Below, piece by piece: positions 9,235 to 17,422 of a stretch of 64,000 nucleotides of DNA (positions are counted from its first letter, which is position 1; each line of letters starts with the position of its first letter). The notes beneath the pieces are model-generated. The model ran no database searches. It saw only the letters and a program-made list of their open reading frames with translations, and was not told the origin of the DNA. The DNA comes from Fundicoccus_A sp052115865. GTDB lineage: Bacteria > Bacillota > Bacilli > Lactobacillales > Aerococcaceae. The stretch spans positions 6,021 to 70,020 of the forward strand of contig NZ_JBQKME010000013.1 in the NCBI RefSeq assembly GCF_052115865.1. Direction: 5' to 3'. The position numbers and the translations under genes were made by a program.

Positions 9235-10071
9235 ATGAACTATTTTAACAGTCAAACATTTAATATCGATATACTCTATGCCTTTGATTCATGGAATGAA
9301 GAAGGAAATCATAACAGTTTACACCACCATGATTTTTTTGAGATCACTTTGATGTTAGAAGGCGAGGCAGAATATTTTATTGAAGGGGTAGAACAAACCG
9401 TTTACCCTGGGATGGCACTTTTGTTCAATCCTGGACAAAAGCATTCTGAAAAACAAAAAGTAGGTACCCACTCACATCAGCTCCATATAGGGATTACGAA
9501 TTTTTCAACAAACCTCCAGCAAAGAAATCATATGCCTAACCAACAAGTGATTATTCACTTAACTACTTACTATCAACAAGTTTATGATCGGGCTTGGAGC
9601 ATTATTCGTGAGCTGAATGAGCAAAAGCCAGACTACCAACTTTATTTAAAAGCTCTAACCATGGAGTTAATGATTTTACTAACGCGACAAATTACTGAAA
9701 ATAATCAAGTAAACGCCAGTAATTTAACTAAAACAGAACAAAAGCAAAACTTTTTAGTGGAACTTGCGATTGCTTATATGAAGAAAAACTACCAAGATGA
9801 ACTGACGTTAGAAAATATTGCTCGTGAACTTCTTGTTAGCCCGACTTATTTGTCTAAAATATTTAAAGAAAAAACGTCCATGAGTGTGATCAGTTATCTA
9901 ATCAGCATTCGCTTAGCCAATGCCGCTGAACGTTTAGCCATTGAAAATAGTTCCATCAAAGATATTGCCCGAGACGTCGGTTATCAAGACGTCTACCACT
10001 TTTCAAAACAATTCAAAAAACATTACGGCGTGGCACCTTCTAAATACAAAAATACCCTCGATAATAAATAA
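9235..10071 (+). CDS. AraC-family transcriptional regulator with cupin sensor domain
   Basis: 278 aa. The N-terminal cupin half carries HHHDFFEITLMLEGEAEY and the turn VYPGMALLFNPGQKH, as in sugar-sensing AraC proteins. The C-terminal half has two helix-turn-helix units: LENIARELLVSPTYLSKIFK (~195-215) and IKDIARDVGYQDVYHFSKQF (~240-262). An AGGAGG ribosome site precedes the ATG. It sits 33 bases upstream of two uronate-dehydrogenase-like SDR genes and a PfkB-family gene, and so probably senses a sugar or sugar acid and activates them. The ligand is an inference. Confidence 0.88.
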   Translation: MNYFNSQTFNIDILYAFDSWNEEGNHNSLHHHDFFEITLMLEGEAEYFIEGVEQTVYPGMALLFNPGQKHSEKQKVGTHSHQLHIGITNFSTNLQQRNHMPNQQVIIHLTTYYQQVYDRAWSIIRELNEQKPDYQLYLKALTMELMILLTRQITENNQVNASNLTKTEQKQNFLVELAIAYMKKNYQDELTLENIARELLVSPTYLSKIFKEKTSMSVISYLISIRLANAAERLAIENSSIKDIARDVGYQDVYHFSKQFKKHYGVAPSKYKNTLDNK

Positions 10072-10104
10072 CGCTGATTAATTCAATGCATGGAGGTACT
10101 GACA

Positions 10105-10845
10105 GTGAAAAAGATTTTGATCACAGGAGCAGCAGGGAGTATTGGGCAAGCATTGGTCAAACACTTAATGACAAGATATGAATTATTAGCTGTTGATCAA
10201 TCTTTTGAAGCAGTAGACGATAGTATTTTTCAAACAACTGATACGAAGGTTTTGGATTTAAATCAAGCCAGCACTTGGGAAGGATTATTAGATGAAGTTG
10301 ACTTTGTTATTCATCTAGCTGCCAACCGTAGTCCTCAAGCAGCTTTTGATGATTTAATTCAGCCTAATTATTTTATGCCCTATTATTTATTTGAAGCAGC
10401 AAGAAAAGCTAACAAACTTCAACGGATCATTTACGCCAGTTCAAGTCATGCAGCAGCGAATTATCCAGTTAATAAGCAAATTAAAGTGAGCGATGAACCG
10501 CGCCCAACGAGTTACTATGGTGTTTCAAAATTATTTATGGAAGATTTAGCGAATTATTTTGCTTACCACTATCAAATAGAGTCCATTGGCATACGTATTG
10601 GTAGCTATAAGGAAGAAAATCAAGTAAGACCATTAAAGAGTAATCAGTTTTCAAAAATGCTGGATTATCGCGATTTTAATCATCTAATCGATTGTTGTTT
10701 AACAGCTGACTTATCTCAACCAGCGATTGTTATCAATGGGGTTTCAAATAATGCGATAACTAGATTAGACTTAGAGTCAGCCCGTCAATTAGTGGATTAC
10801 CAACCAACTTATGATGCTTTTGACCCCTATGGAATGTCTAAGTAG
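10105..10845 (+). CDS. Uronate-dehydrogenase-like SDR oxidoreductase, copy 1
   Basis: Extended SDR of 246 aa. The N-terminal Rossmann motif is GAAGSIGQAL and the active site YYGVSK gives the Tyr-x-x-x-Lys pair. The blocks RIIYASSSHAAANYP and RIGSY resemble uronate dehydrogenase (NAD-dependent oxidation of galacturonate/glucuronate), and the total length fits that family better than UDP-sugar epimerases. The start is the GTG at 10105: GGAGG at 10092-10096 is 8 bases upstream and overlaps the longer frame's ATG, and the second copy begins at the equivalent residue. Substrate is inferred, not shown. Confidence 0.75.
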   Translation: MKKILITGAAGSIGQALVKHLMTRYELLAVDQSFEAVDDSIFQTTDTKVLDLNQASTWEGLLDEVDFVIHLAANRSPQAAFDDLIQPNYFMPYYLFEAARKANKLQRIIYASSSHAAANYPVNKQIKVSDEPRPTSYYGVSKLFMEDLANYFAYHYQIESIGIRIGSYKEENQVRPLKSNQFSKMLDYRDFNHLIDCCLTADLSQPAIVINGVSNNAITRLDLESARQLVDYQPTYDAFDPYGMSK

Positions 10846-10880
10846 ATAAAGTCCACAAAAATGTGTAAAAATCATGAAAG

Positions 10881-10940
10881 GACGAGGCTGAAGTTTTAAA
10901 CTCGTCGCAGCAATAACGCCACTTTTGGTATTCGTTGAGG
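10881..10940 (-). repeat. Inverted single-unit copy of the 31-bp repeat family
   Basis: Read on the minus strand, this stretch contains GAATACCAAAAGTG followed by the terminal unit CGACGAGTTTAAAAC-TTC-AGCCTCGT. The 26-base terminal unit matches the one closing the array near 50 kb with 2 differences. It is a minimal, degenerate member of the family, placed between the two SDR genes and opposite to their direction. Confidence 0.7.
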
Positions 10941-11089
10941 AAACGATTGGTTAATTCATGCCTACGACGACTCAATCAATTTACGCAGTCTCTAGGGCTG
11001 ACTCCCTAAGCAGAACTAAGTGCTTTAAATTGATATTTATTATATTATTGAATAATAGATAATGACACTTTATTGATGGAGGGAATTAA

Positions 11090-11845
11090 ATGAAGAGAAT
11101 TTTAATAACGGGTGCAGCTGGAACGATTGGCCGGGCTTTAGTGCAGCATTTAAAATCAAGTTATGAACTGCTAGCTGTGGATCAAGGTTTTGAAGGTGTA
11201 GAGGCTGGGCTTTATCAAGGAATTGAGACGCGAGCCTTAGATTTGGATGAAGAAAATAGCTGGAATGGTCTCTTAGATGGTATTGATGTTGTGATTCACT
11301 TAGCGGGTGAGCCAAGTCCGGAAGCAACATTTGAGGCATTGATCCAACCGAATTATTATATCCCTTATTATTTATTTGAGGCAGCGACGCAAGCTAAAAG
11401 CCTACAAAGAATTATTTATGCCAGTTCGATTCATAGTACGGGCAATTACCCTGTGGATATGCAAATCAAAGTAGGTGATGAACCACGACCGACTAGCTAT
11501 TATGGTATTTCAAAGTTGTTTATGGAACATTTGGCTAATTATTATGCTTACAACCATCAAGTAGAATCTATCGGTATCCGGATTGGCAATTATATTGCTG
11601 AAAATGAAAGCGTTGAATTTACGGGACAGGTTGCTCAACTTGCTGAGATTCTTCATTATCAAGATTTTAATCACTTAATTGATTGTTGCTTGGAAGCAGA
11701 CTTGCTTCAGCCGACAATTGTCATTAATGGGGTTTCCAACCATGCAATGCCGCGCTTAGATTTAGAATCTGCTCGTCAATTAGTTGGCTATCAACCGACT
11801 TATGATGCGTTTGAAGCGTATTTGAATACCAAAAAAAGTAAGTAG
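11090..11845 (+). CDS. Uronate-dehydrogenase-like SDR oxidoreductase, copy 2
   Basis: 251 aa, closely related to the preceding SDR along its whole length: GAAGTIGRALVQHL at the start, YYGISK active-site pair, RIGNY, and the same C-terminal block ARQLVGYQPTYDAF. A GGAGGG ribosome site precedes the ATG. Family resemblance is to uronate dehydrogenases. Tandem paralogues separated by 244 bases point to a local duplication followed by divergence, perhaps for two related sugar acids. It is followed 18 bases later by a PfkB-family gene. Confidence 0.75.
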   Translation: MKRILITGAAGTIGRALVQHLKSSYELLAVDQGFEGVEAGLYQGIETRALDLDEENSWNGLLDGIDVVIHLAGEPSPEATFEALIQPNYYIPYYLFEAATQAKSLQRIIYASSIHSTGNYPVDMQIKVGDEPRPTSYYGISKLFMEHLANYYAYNHQVESIGIRIGNYIAENESVEFTGQVAQLAEILHYQDFNHLIDCCLEADLLQPTIVINGVSNHAMPRLDLESARQLVGYQPTYDAFEAYLNTKKSK

Positions 11846-11863
11846 CACTTTAGGAGGGAAGGA

Positions 11864-12787
11864 ATGTTTTATACTATCAGCTTAAAACCAACATTGGATT
11901 TAATTTTAGAAACAGAATCGATCCAATTTGGACAAGAGAATAAAGTTGACCGCCATCGTTATGATTTTAGTGGTGAAGGCATCAGCGTGTCTCGTATATT
12001 GAATAAAATGAACCAACGAAGTATTGCGACAGGTTTCTTAGGAGGTTTTACCGGGCAATATATTGTTGATCAATTGAATGAAGAAGGCATCGAGAATTTC
12101 TTTATTCTTCATGAACGTCCAACATCCATCAGCGTTGATGTTCAAACAGCGGATGGATTGACGACATACAAATCACCCGAATTTGAACTGAGTGAAGAAG
12201 CTATTCAAGAATTATTGGAATACCTAAGTGGCCATGTTACGGCCGATGACATGGTAATTATTAGTGGTGAATGTGTCCAAAATCAAATGGATAACGTGTG
12301 TCAAAAAATAACGGAACTATGTCAATATAATCATGCTGAAATTATCTTAGATATTCGTCCGATTTCGATGATGGACTACTTAGCCTATCATCCATTCTTA
12401 ATGACGCCTACCATGAATGATCTTAGAGAATATTTTGATGCAGAAGTTGAGTCCATTGAAGAAATCGTTCAAAGTGCTAAGAAATTACAAGAACGTGGTG
12501 CCAGAAATATTCTTATTTCACACCAGTTACATGAAGCGATTTTACTAACGGAAGAAGGAAAGGTATTTATTAGTCAAGCAGCTATTGTTGAAGGAATGAG
12601 TGAGTTAGGGGTACGGGATTCCTTGTTAGCTGGTTTTGCTAAGGCATATGTCGAAAGTAAAGACTTGTCGACAAGCCTACAATTTGCTACAGCTGCGGCT
12701 TTAGCAACTTCTTTATCGGTCGACATTGCTGACCTAGCGAAAATTGAATCGTTTGTCGCTCAGATTTCTCTGTATGAATGGGAATAA
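11864..12787 (+). CDS. PfkB-family protein, 1-phosphofructokinase/LacC-like, altered active-site motifs
   Basis: 307 aa, co-directional and close to the SDR gene. The overall pattern follows FruK/LacC kinases: N-terminal TISLKPTLDLIL, then a glycine loop, GFLGGFTGQYI and a C-terminal nucleotide loop. Two usually conserved motifs are changed. The sugar-binding loop expected as GGKGINVSR reads SGEGISVSR, and the catalytic GAGDS motif reads GVRDS. The general-base Asp is kept, but the anion-hole glycine and the Lys of the first loop are lost. It may be a kinase for an unusual substrate or a non-catalytic paralogue. Confidence 0.75.
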   Translation: MFYTISLKPTLDLILETESIQFGQENKVDRHRYDFSGEGISVSRILNKMNQRSIATGFLGGFTGQYIVDQLNEEGIENFFILHERPTSISVDVQTADGLTTYKSPEFELSEEAIQELLEYLSGHVTADDMVIISGECVQNQMDNVCQKITELCQYNHAEIILDIRPISMMDYLAYHPFLMTPTMNDLREYFDAEVESIEEIVQSAKKLQERGARNILISHQLHEAILLTEEGKVFISQAAIVEGMSELGVRDSLLAGFAKAYVESKDLSTSLQFATAAALATSLSVDIADLAKIESFVAQISLYEWE

Positions 12788-12809
12788 ATATCTGTTTTTT
12801 TAATTGTAT

Positions 12810-12838
12810 TTGTAATTTTTTTCAAAGTTTGCTAAGAT
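12810..12838 (+). promoter_or_regulatory. Promoter of the TPP-riboswitch operon
   Basis: TTGTAA (12810-12815), 17-base spacer and TAAGAT (12833-12838). The predicted start lies at the 5' edge of the riboswitch, as expected. Confidence 0.7.
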
Positions 12839-12840
12839 GT

Positions 12841-12930
12841 ATCTACGCACAAGGGGTGCCAATCATTGGCTGAGATGGGTAAAACCGAACTCTTTAAACC
12901 TGATTAAGTTAGGACTTACGTAGGGATGTG
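12841..12930 (+). promoter_or_regulatory. TPP riboswitch (THI element)
   Basis: The conserved blocks appear in order: GGGGTGCC, CTGAGATG, ACC-GAAC, ACCTGATTAAGTTAGG and CGTAGGGA, with TACG (12844-12847) and CGTA (12919-12922) closing P1. This is the thiamine-pyrophosphate aptamer. Downstream (12950-13020) are a CGAG/CTCG hairpin, a T7 run and the GGGAGG ribosome site of the first gene. I cannot decide whether control is by termination or by ribosome-site masking. It governs the following four-gene importer cluster. Confidence 0.95.
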
Positions 12931-13025
12931 GGGAGATATTTTTATCATACAATCGAGTTAAAAGCTCGTTTGACCTGCTTTTTTTGCGTACGCTTTGTGC
13001 GAAATAAAAGGGAGGTTATTTTTTT

Positions 13026-13319
13026 ATGCCAAAAGCGAGTATTGCGCTTCAAATTTTGCCGTTATATACAGAAGAAAAAATCAGTTTGGATGCGGTCGAT
13101 CGGGTGATTGAATTTCTTCGTAAAGAAGCAGCTCATGCGGTTGTCGGACCGTTTGAAACAACGATTGAAGGAGATTTTCACGATTTAATGTCTCTTTTAA
13201 CACAAGCAATCGAAATAGCTGGCGAAGAAGGGGCTGCTATTTTTGCTAACGCTAAAATTCGTTACCATAAAGAAAGGCAGATGTTAAGCTCAGATGATAA
13301 AACAAAAAAATATCATTAA
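13026..13319 (+). CDS. Thiamine-binding protein family (MTH1187/YkoF type)
   Basis: 97 aa protein of the Thiamine_BP family (formerly DUF77): ASIALQILPLYTEE, the conserved VVGPFETTIEGDF block, and a C-terminal helix. These small proteins bind thiamine or its hydroxymethylpyrimidine moiety in the cytoplasm. It is the first gene after the TPP riboswitch and overlaps the permease gene by 26 bases, so the two are translationally coupled. The riboswitch and the gene neighbourhood strongly support a thiamine role. Confidence 0.88.
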   Translation: MPKASIALQILPLYTEEKISLDAVDRVIEFLRKEAAHAVVGPFETTIEGDFHDLMSLLTQAIEIAGEEGAAIFANAKIRYHKERQMLSSDDKTKKYH

Positions 13320-14079
13320 TCGTCATGCACCGCTCATTCTAGGTGTAGGTTTGATATTGTTGTGGGAATTAGCGGCTTATTTTGGTTGGTTACCACGTTT
13401 CATTATCCCGAGTCCTTCATTAATTTTTCAATCTCTCATTGAAGATTGGAAAAACTTATTGTTTCATAGCAAGATTACATTGATACAGGCGTTTGTAGGT
13501 TTAAGTATTGGCATTGTTTTAGCCTTTTTCTTAGCGATATTCATGGATTTATTCGAATGGTTACAAAGAGCCTTATATCCTTTACTGATTATCACACAAA
13601 CCATTCCGACAGTCGCTATTGCTCCCATACTCGTTTTATGGTTGGGCTACGATATGACCCCCAAAATAGTTTTAATTGTTATCACCACCTTATTTCCGAT
13701 TGTTATTTCAATTTTAAACGGCTTTGCCAACAGTGATCAAGAAGCCATTCAATTGCTGCAGTTAATGGGAGCAAATAAGGTTCAGATCCTAAGCCATGTC
13801 AAGTTACCGGCAAGCATGCCTTACTTTTTTTCTGGTTTAAAGGTCAGTGTTTCCTATGCTTTTGTTGGTTCGGTGGTAGCGGAATGGCTAGGTGGTTTTG
13901 AAGGCTTAGGGGTCTATATGATTCAAATGAAAAATGCTTTTCGCTATGACCGTATGTTTGCGGTAATTGTTGTGATTTCATCCATAAGTTTACTCTTTAT
14001 GTGGGTAACACAACAGATTCAACGGCTATGTATTCCATGGCTTTATCATGATAAAAAAATAACGATTTGGAGTCGATAA
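13294..14079 (+). CDS. thiX: Thiamine-precursor ABC transporter permease, ThiX type
   Basis: 261 aa BPD_transp_1 permease of the SsuC/TauC/ThiX group with six predicted membrane helices. The coupling loop is LMGANKVQILSHVKLPASMP (~155-175), followed by VAEWLGGFEGLGVYM. It overlaps the upstream thiamine-binding gene and abuts the binding-protein gene by a single base. With ThiY and ThiZ it forms an importer for thiamine pyrimidine precursors (N-formylaminopyrimidine or HMP). The assignment rests on the riboswitch and the NMT1-type binding protein, because sequence alone does not separate it from sulfonate permeases. Confidence 0.88.
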   Translation: MIKQKNIINRHAPLILGVGLILLWELAAYFGWLPRFIIPSPSLIFQSLIEDWKNLLFHSKITLIQAFVGLSIGIVLAFFLAIFMDLFEWLQRALYPLLIITQTIPTVAIAPILVLWLGYDMTPKIVLIVITTLFPIVISILNGFANSDQEAIQLLQLMGANKVQILSHVKLPASMPYFFSGLKVSVSYAFVGSVVAEWLGGFEGLGVYMIQMKNAFRYDRMFAVIVVISSISLLFMWVTQQIQRLCIPWLYHDKKITIWSR

Positions 14080-14080
14080 A

Positions 14081-15070
14081 ATGTTAAAAAATGTATTAAA
14101 ATATCTTAGTGTTTTAGTTCTTGCTGGAGTGTTATTGTCTGTAGCAAACCCAGTTGTTGAAGCTCAAAATAAAATTGATTTCATTTTGGATTGGGTACCC
14201 AATACCAATCATACAGGCTTGTATGTTGCTTTAGATAAAGGTTATTTTGATGATGCGGGAGTTGAAGTGGACATTAAACGTCCCCCTCAAGGAAGTACAA
14301 CTGAATTAATCGGACTTGGACAAGCTGCTTTTGGGATAAGTTTTCAAGATTCACTCGCCCATCGTTTAGCAGCTGGTTTGCCAGTGACAGCTGTTGCGAC
14401 CATTTTAGAGCATAATACATCAGGGGTATTATCCAATAAGGATGCAGGAATAATAGACCCCTTACAAATGACTGGTCATTCTTATGGGACATGGAACGAT
14501 CCGATTGAATTAGCAATGCTAAATTATATCATTGAGAGTGAAGGGGGGGACTTTGAAGAAGTCCAATTAGTTCCTAATCAAGCCGACAATTCAGTGATTG
14601 GTTTAGCTAATAATATGTTTGATTCTGCTTGGGTTTACTATGCATGGGACGGCATTATGGCAGACCACCAAGGCGTGGAAACAAACTTCTGGTATTTTAA
14701 AGACTACGCTAGTGAGCTTGATTTCTACTCCCCGGTGATTATTGCTAATAATGATTATTTAGCAGAAAATCCAGACGAAGCCCGTGCGGTCATTCAGGCG
14801 ATTAAAAAAGGTTACCAATATGCCATGGAAAATTCAGAAGAAGCGGCTAACATTTTAATGAAATACGCACCAGAATTAAGCGAACAGGCTGACATGGTGA
14901 AAGAATCACAAGAATGGATCAGTGACCATTATGCGTCAGATATCGACAATTGGGGCTACATCGAGGAAGAACGTTGGAATGATTTTTATCATTGGTTATT
15001 TGACAATGAATTAATTGAAGCAGACATTACTTTAGAACCACGCTTCACTAATGAATTTTTAGGGGAATAA
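14081..15070 (+). CDS. thiY: Thiamine-precursor ABC transporter binding protein, ThiY (NMT1) type
   Basis: 329 aa NMT1/THI5-like binding protein. The diagnostic N-terminal block DWVPNTNHTGLYVALDKGYF is present just after the signal peptide, then PQGSTTELIGLGQAAFGIS. The signal peptide ends VEA-Q with no cysteine, so the protein is predicted to lack the usual lipid anchor. NMT1-type proteins bind the pyrimidine part of thiamine. It lies between thiX and thiZ under the TPP riboswitch, so low thiamine pyrophosphate should raise its expression. Confidence 0.9.
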   Translation: MLKNVLKYLSVLVLAGVLLSVANPVVEAQNKIDFILDWVPNTNHTGLYVALDKGYFDDAGVEVDIKRPPQGSTTELIGLGQAAFGISFQDSLAHRLAAGLPVTAVATILEHNTSGVLSNKDAGIIDPLQMTGHSYGTWNDPIELAMLNYIIESEGGDFEEVQLVPNQADNSVIGLANNMFDSAWVYYAWDGIMADHQGVETNFWYFKDYASELDFYSPVIIANNDYLAENPDEARAVIQAIKKGYQYAMENSEEAANILMKYAPELSEQADMVKESQEWISDHYASDIDNWGYIEEERWNDFYHWLFDNELIEADITLEPRFTNEFLGE

Positions 15071-15071
15071 A

Positions 15072-15794
15072 GTGTTAACAATTAATGCGTTAAATCATAA
15101 CTACAATAAATATCCCGTTTTAAAAGACATTACTTTAAGTGCTGAGTCAGGTCAAACTGTTGCTATTTTGGGAACAAGCGGGGTTGGAAAAACGACCTTA
15201 TTTAATCTGATTGCAGGAATCTTACCAATACAAAGCGGAACAATTGAAATTGAAGGTAGTCAAAAACTTAAGGAAAAAGTGGCTTATATGTTACAAAAAG
15301 ACATGCTACTTGCCCATAAATCCATTATTGAAAATGTTATGCTACCGATGCTCATTCAAGGTCAAAGCAAAAAAGAAGCGCGCAAAAAAGCGCGCGCTTT
15401 ACTCGAACAATTTGATTTAGATGAGTGGGCGGACTATTATCCGAAAGCCCTGAGTGGCGGGATGCGGCAACGAATTGCCTTCATTCGTACCACAGCTTTT
15501 GATCGAGATTGGTTATTATTAGATGAAGCTTTTAGTGCATTAGACGCCATTACCAGGCGTCTAATGCATCATTGGTTTATGGATTATAGAAAGCAAATCC
15601 AAGCTTCAACATTACTCATTACGCATGATGTGGACGAAGCTATTATTTTAAGCGATAAAATTTATGTTTTGAAAGGTCAGCCTGGAGAAATTGTTGCGGA
15701 ATTTCATATTAATATCCACAAAGATAATTTTGAAGAACTGATCTTTTTACCTGAATTTTTAGATTATAAAAAACAATTGCTCGCTATTTTATAA
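15072..15794 (+). CDS. thiZ: Thiamine-precursor ABC transporter ATP-binding protein, ThiZ type
   Basis: 240 aa ATPase: Walker A GTSGVGKTT, signature LSGGMRQRIA, Walker B WLLLDEAFSALD and the switch His in LLITHDVDEAI. The start is a GTG at 15072, 6 bases after AGGGG. It completes the thiXYZ importer. Its last 11 bases overlap the convergent bioY gene, leaving no room for a separate terminator. A GC-rich hairpin lies inside the coding sequence at 15376-15399, within Lys/Ala/Arg codons. Confidence 0.9.
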   Translation: MLTINALNHNYNKYPVLKDITLSAESGQTVAILGTSGVGKTTLFNLIAGILPIQSGTIEIEGSQKLKEKVAYMLQKDMLLAHKSIIENVMLPMLIQGQSKKEARKKARALLEQFDLDEWADYYPKALSGGMRQRIAFIRTTAFDRDWLLLDEAFSALDAITRRLMHHWFMDYRKQIQASTLLITHDVDEAIILSDKIYVLKGQPGEIVAEFHINIHKDNFEELIFLPEFLDYKKQLLAIL

Positions 15795-16320
15795 GCTTAA
15801 TCAAGCGTCGACTAGCATAAGCCGCTATAACGATTTTTATAAAATCACCAAGAATAAAAGGCGCGAACCCAATGGCGATCGCTTCATTGATTGATAAGGA
15901 AGTTCCAGCCATTATTTTGAGCATCCATACCATATAAGGAATCCCAATTAAATAAATAATAATATTGGCAGCTAAACCTAACAATATGAGTGATAGGATA
16001 GAACGCAATTGGTAGCTTTGTCGTGTATAACTGACGAGTAAACTTACTAAGGGGAAGGACAAAACAAAGCCAAATGTAGGCATGACAATGGATGCGATAC
16101 CTCCCGTTCCGCCAGCAAAAACAGGTATTCCAATTAAACCAATTAATAGATACAAAAGACTGCTCCCAACAGCGATATTTATTGGGGAGATAAAGGCGAT
16201 TAATAAAATGGCAAAGGTTTGTAGGCTGAAGGGAACAGGACCGATTGGAATGGTTATCCATGAACAAACGATTAAGAGGGCAGTCATTAAAGGGATGCGG
16301 CTGATGGCTTTAACGGTCAT
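15784..16320 (-). CDS. bioY: Biotin transporter substrate-specificity subunit BioY
   Basis: 178 aa, about six membrane helices, with the BioY family blocks ITIPIGPVPFSLQTFAILL and VFAGGTGGIASIVMPTFGF. BioY is the S-component of an ECF biotin importer or acts alone. The start is the ATG at 16320, preceded by AAGGA; the longer open frame would begin inside birA. It overlaps the end of birA by 11 bases, giving a birA-bioY operon, so ligase/repressor and transporter are made together. Confidence 0.92.
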   Translation of the reverse strand: MTVKAISRIPLMTALLIVCSWITIPIGPVPFSLQTFAILLIAFISPINIAVGSSLLYLLIGLIGIPVFAGGTGGIASIVMPTFGFVLSFPLVSLLVSYTRQSYQLRSILSLILLGLAANIIIYLIGIPYMVWMLKIMAGTSLSINEAIAIGFAPFILGDFIKIVIAAYASRRLIKLIK

Positions 16321-17320
16321 GGGGCGTATCCTTTTTTGCGAACTGCTGGCTTGAAAGTGAAATTTCGTTGCTGATGAGTGCTCTTTTTTGGCCGTTTTGT
16401 TCAACTATTAGGTGACCTAGGTCATTAACTGAACGGATAATGGCTGAGGACATTGTTTGATCGCGTTCTTGAAAATAGACGGTTTGGTTGATTCCTAAGA
16501 GATGTTGGTTATAAATTCCTAAAAAGTTTTTTTGATCTAAGTTCAAATGAAAGGCATAGAAGTTTCTTAAATAATCGGCTAACAATTGGTTTTTATTAAA
16601 GTTTAAAGGAAGTTGTTCGCCGAATATGGTACCAGCTACTTTTTGTATATCTGTAATGGCAGTTTGAAAGCTCCCGGCTAAATTAAGGCCAATTCCGATA
16701 ATAATATATGCGACTTCACCATTTTCTAGATGTGTTGAAGCCTCGGACAAGATACCCGCAACTTTTTTACCTTTATAAAAAATATCATTGACCCATTTGA
16801 TCCCGATTGCTTCGTCGACATATGGCTCTAAAGTTTGAACTAAGGCTGCAGCCGCTGCTAAGGTATATAAAGGGATTAATGGTTTATTGGCTGGATCAGG
16901 CTTGAAGGCAAGGCTAAAATATAAACCATCTTTTAATTCAGAATAAAAAGATTTCCCTACTCTGCCACGACCTTGATTTTGTTTTTTAGCAATGATGAGC
17001 TGATTTTGTTGGGTTTTGATAATATTTTCTTTGGCGACATCATTTGTGGAAGACAGCTCTTCAAAAACTTGGACAGACAAATCGGGTAAAAAAGGCTCAA
17101 TCCGTGCTTGAATTTGACTAGCATGGAGGGAAGGAACTGACTGGGTTAGTAGATAGCCCTTTTTATGCTGTGTTTCAATTTGATAACCTAAAGTCCGTAG
17201 TTGTTCAATAATTTTCCAGACCGCATTGCGCGAAATACCTAATTTGTCAGCGATATATTGTCCAGATATCGGTTCATTAGGATGTTGATATAAAATCGAT
17301 AAAATATGAGCTTCATTCAT
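16310..17320 (-). CDS. birA: Biotin-[acetyl-CoA-carboxylase] ligase / biotin repressor
   Basis: 336 aa bifunctional BirA. The N-terminal winged helix (EPISGQYIADKLGISRNAVWK, ~17-37) binds DNA; the central ligase domain carries the biotinyl-AMP loop QGRGRVGKSF (expected GRGRxGR) and KWVNDIFYKGKKVAGILSE. The C-terminal SH3-like domain follows. It attaches biotin to carboxylase and, when loaded with biotinyl-AMP, represses biotin genes. It is translated with bioY and has a matching inverted repeat in its own divergent promoter region, consistent with autoregulation. Confidence 0.93.
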   Translation of the reverse strand: MNEAHILSILYQHPNEPISGQYIADKLGISRNAVWKIIEQLRTLGYQIETQHKKGYLLTQSVPSLHASQIQARIEPFLPDLSVQVFEELSSTNDVAKENIIKTQQNQLIIAKKQNQGRGRVGKSFYSELKDGLYFSLAFKPDPANKPLIPLYTLAAAAALVQTLEPYVDEAIGIKWVNDIFYKGKKVAGILSEASTHLENGEVAYIIIGIGLNLAGSFQTAITDIQKVAGTIFGEQLPLNFNKNQLLADYLRNFYAFHLNLDQKNFLGIYNQHLLGINQTVYFQERDQTMSSAIIRSVNDLGHLIVEQNGQKRALISNEISLSSQQFAKKDTPHDR

Positions 17321-17374
17321 AGCGAATCTCCTTGCATTCAGAATGTATAGAGGGTAACATAAAGAGAAACATTG

Positions 17375-17401
17375 GTCAACTAAACAATTGAATTGGTTGA
17401 C
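17375..17401. promoter_or_regulatory. Candidate BirA operator
   Basis: Perfect inverted repeat GTCAAC (17375-17380), 15-base spacer, GTTGAC (17396-17401), in the space between birA and the divergent amidase gene. Firmicute BirA sites are GTTAAC-type half-sites separated by 14-15 bases, and this fits both spacing and core. It lies 55-81 bases upstream of the birA start codon. Confidence 0.6.
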
Positions 17402-17422
17402 GCAAAATAAGGAGTGAATTGG

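Noticed and set aside
10090..10104. ATG 10090 as start of the first SDR gene
   Set aside because: It overlaps the GGAGG ribosome site serving GTG 10105, and the paralogue begins at the equivalent residue.
15376..15399. GC-rich hairpin AAGCGCGC/GCGCGCTT inside thiZ as a terminator
   Set aside because: It lies in coding sequence (Lys/Ala/Arg codons), followed by only three T, and the gene continues intact.
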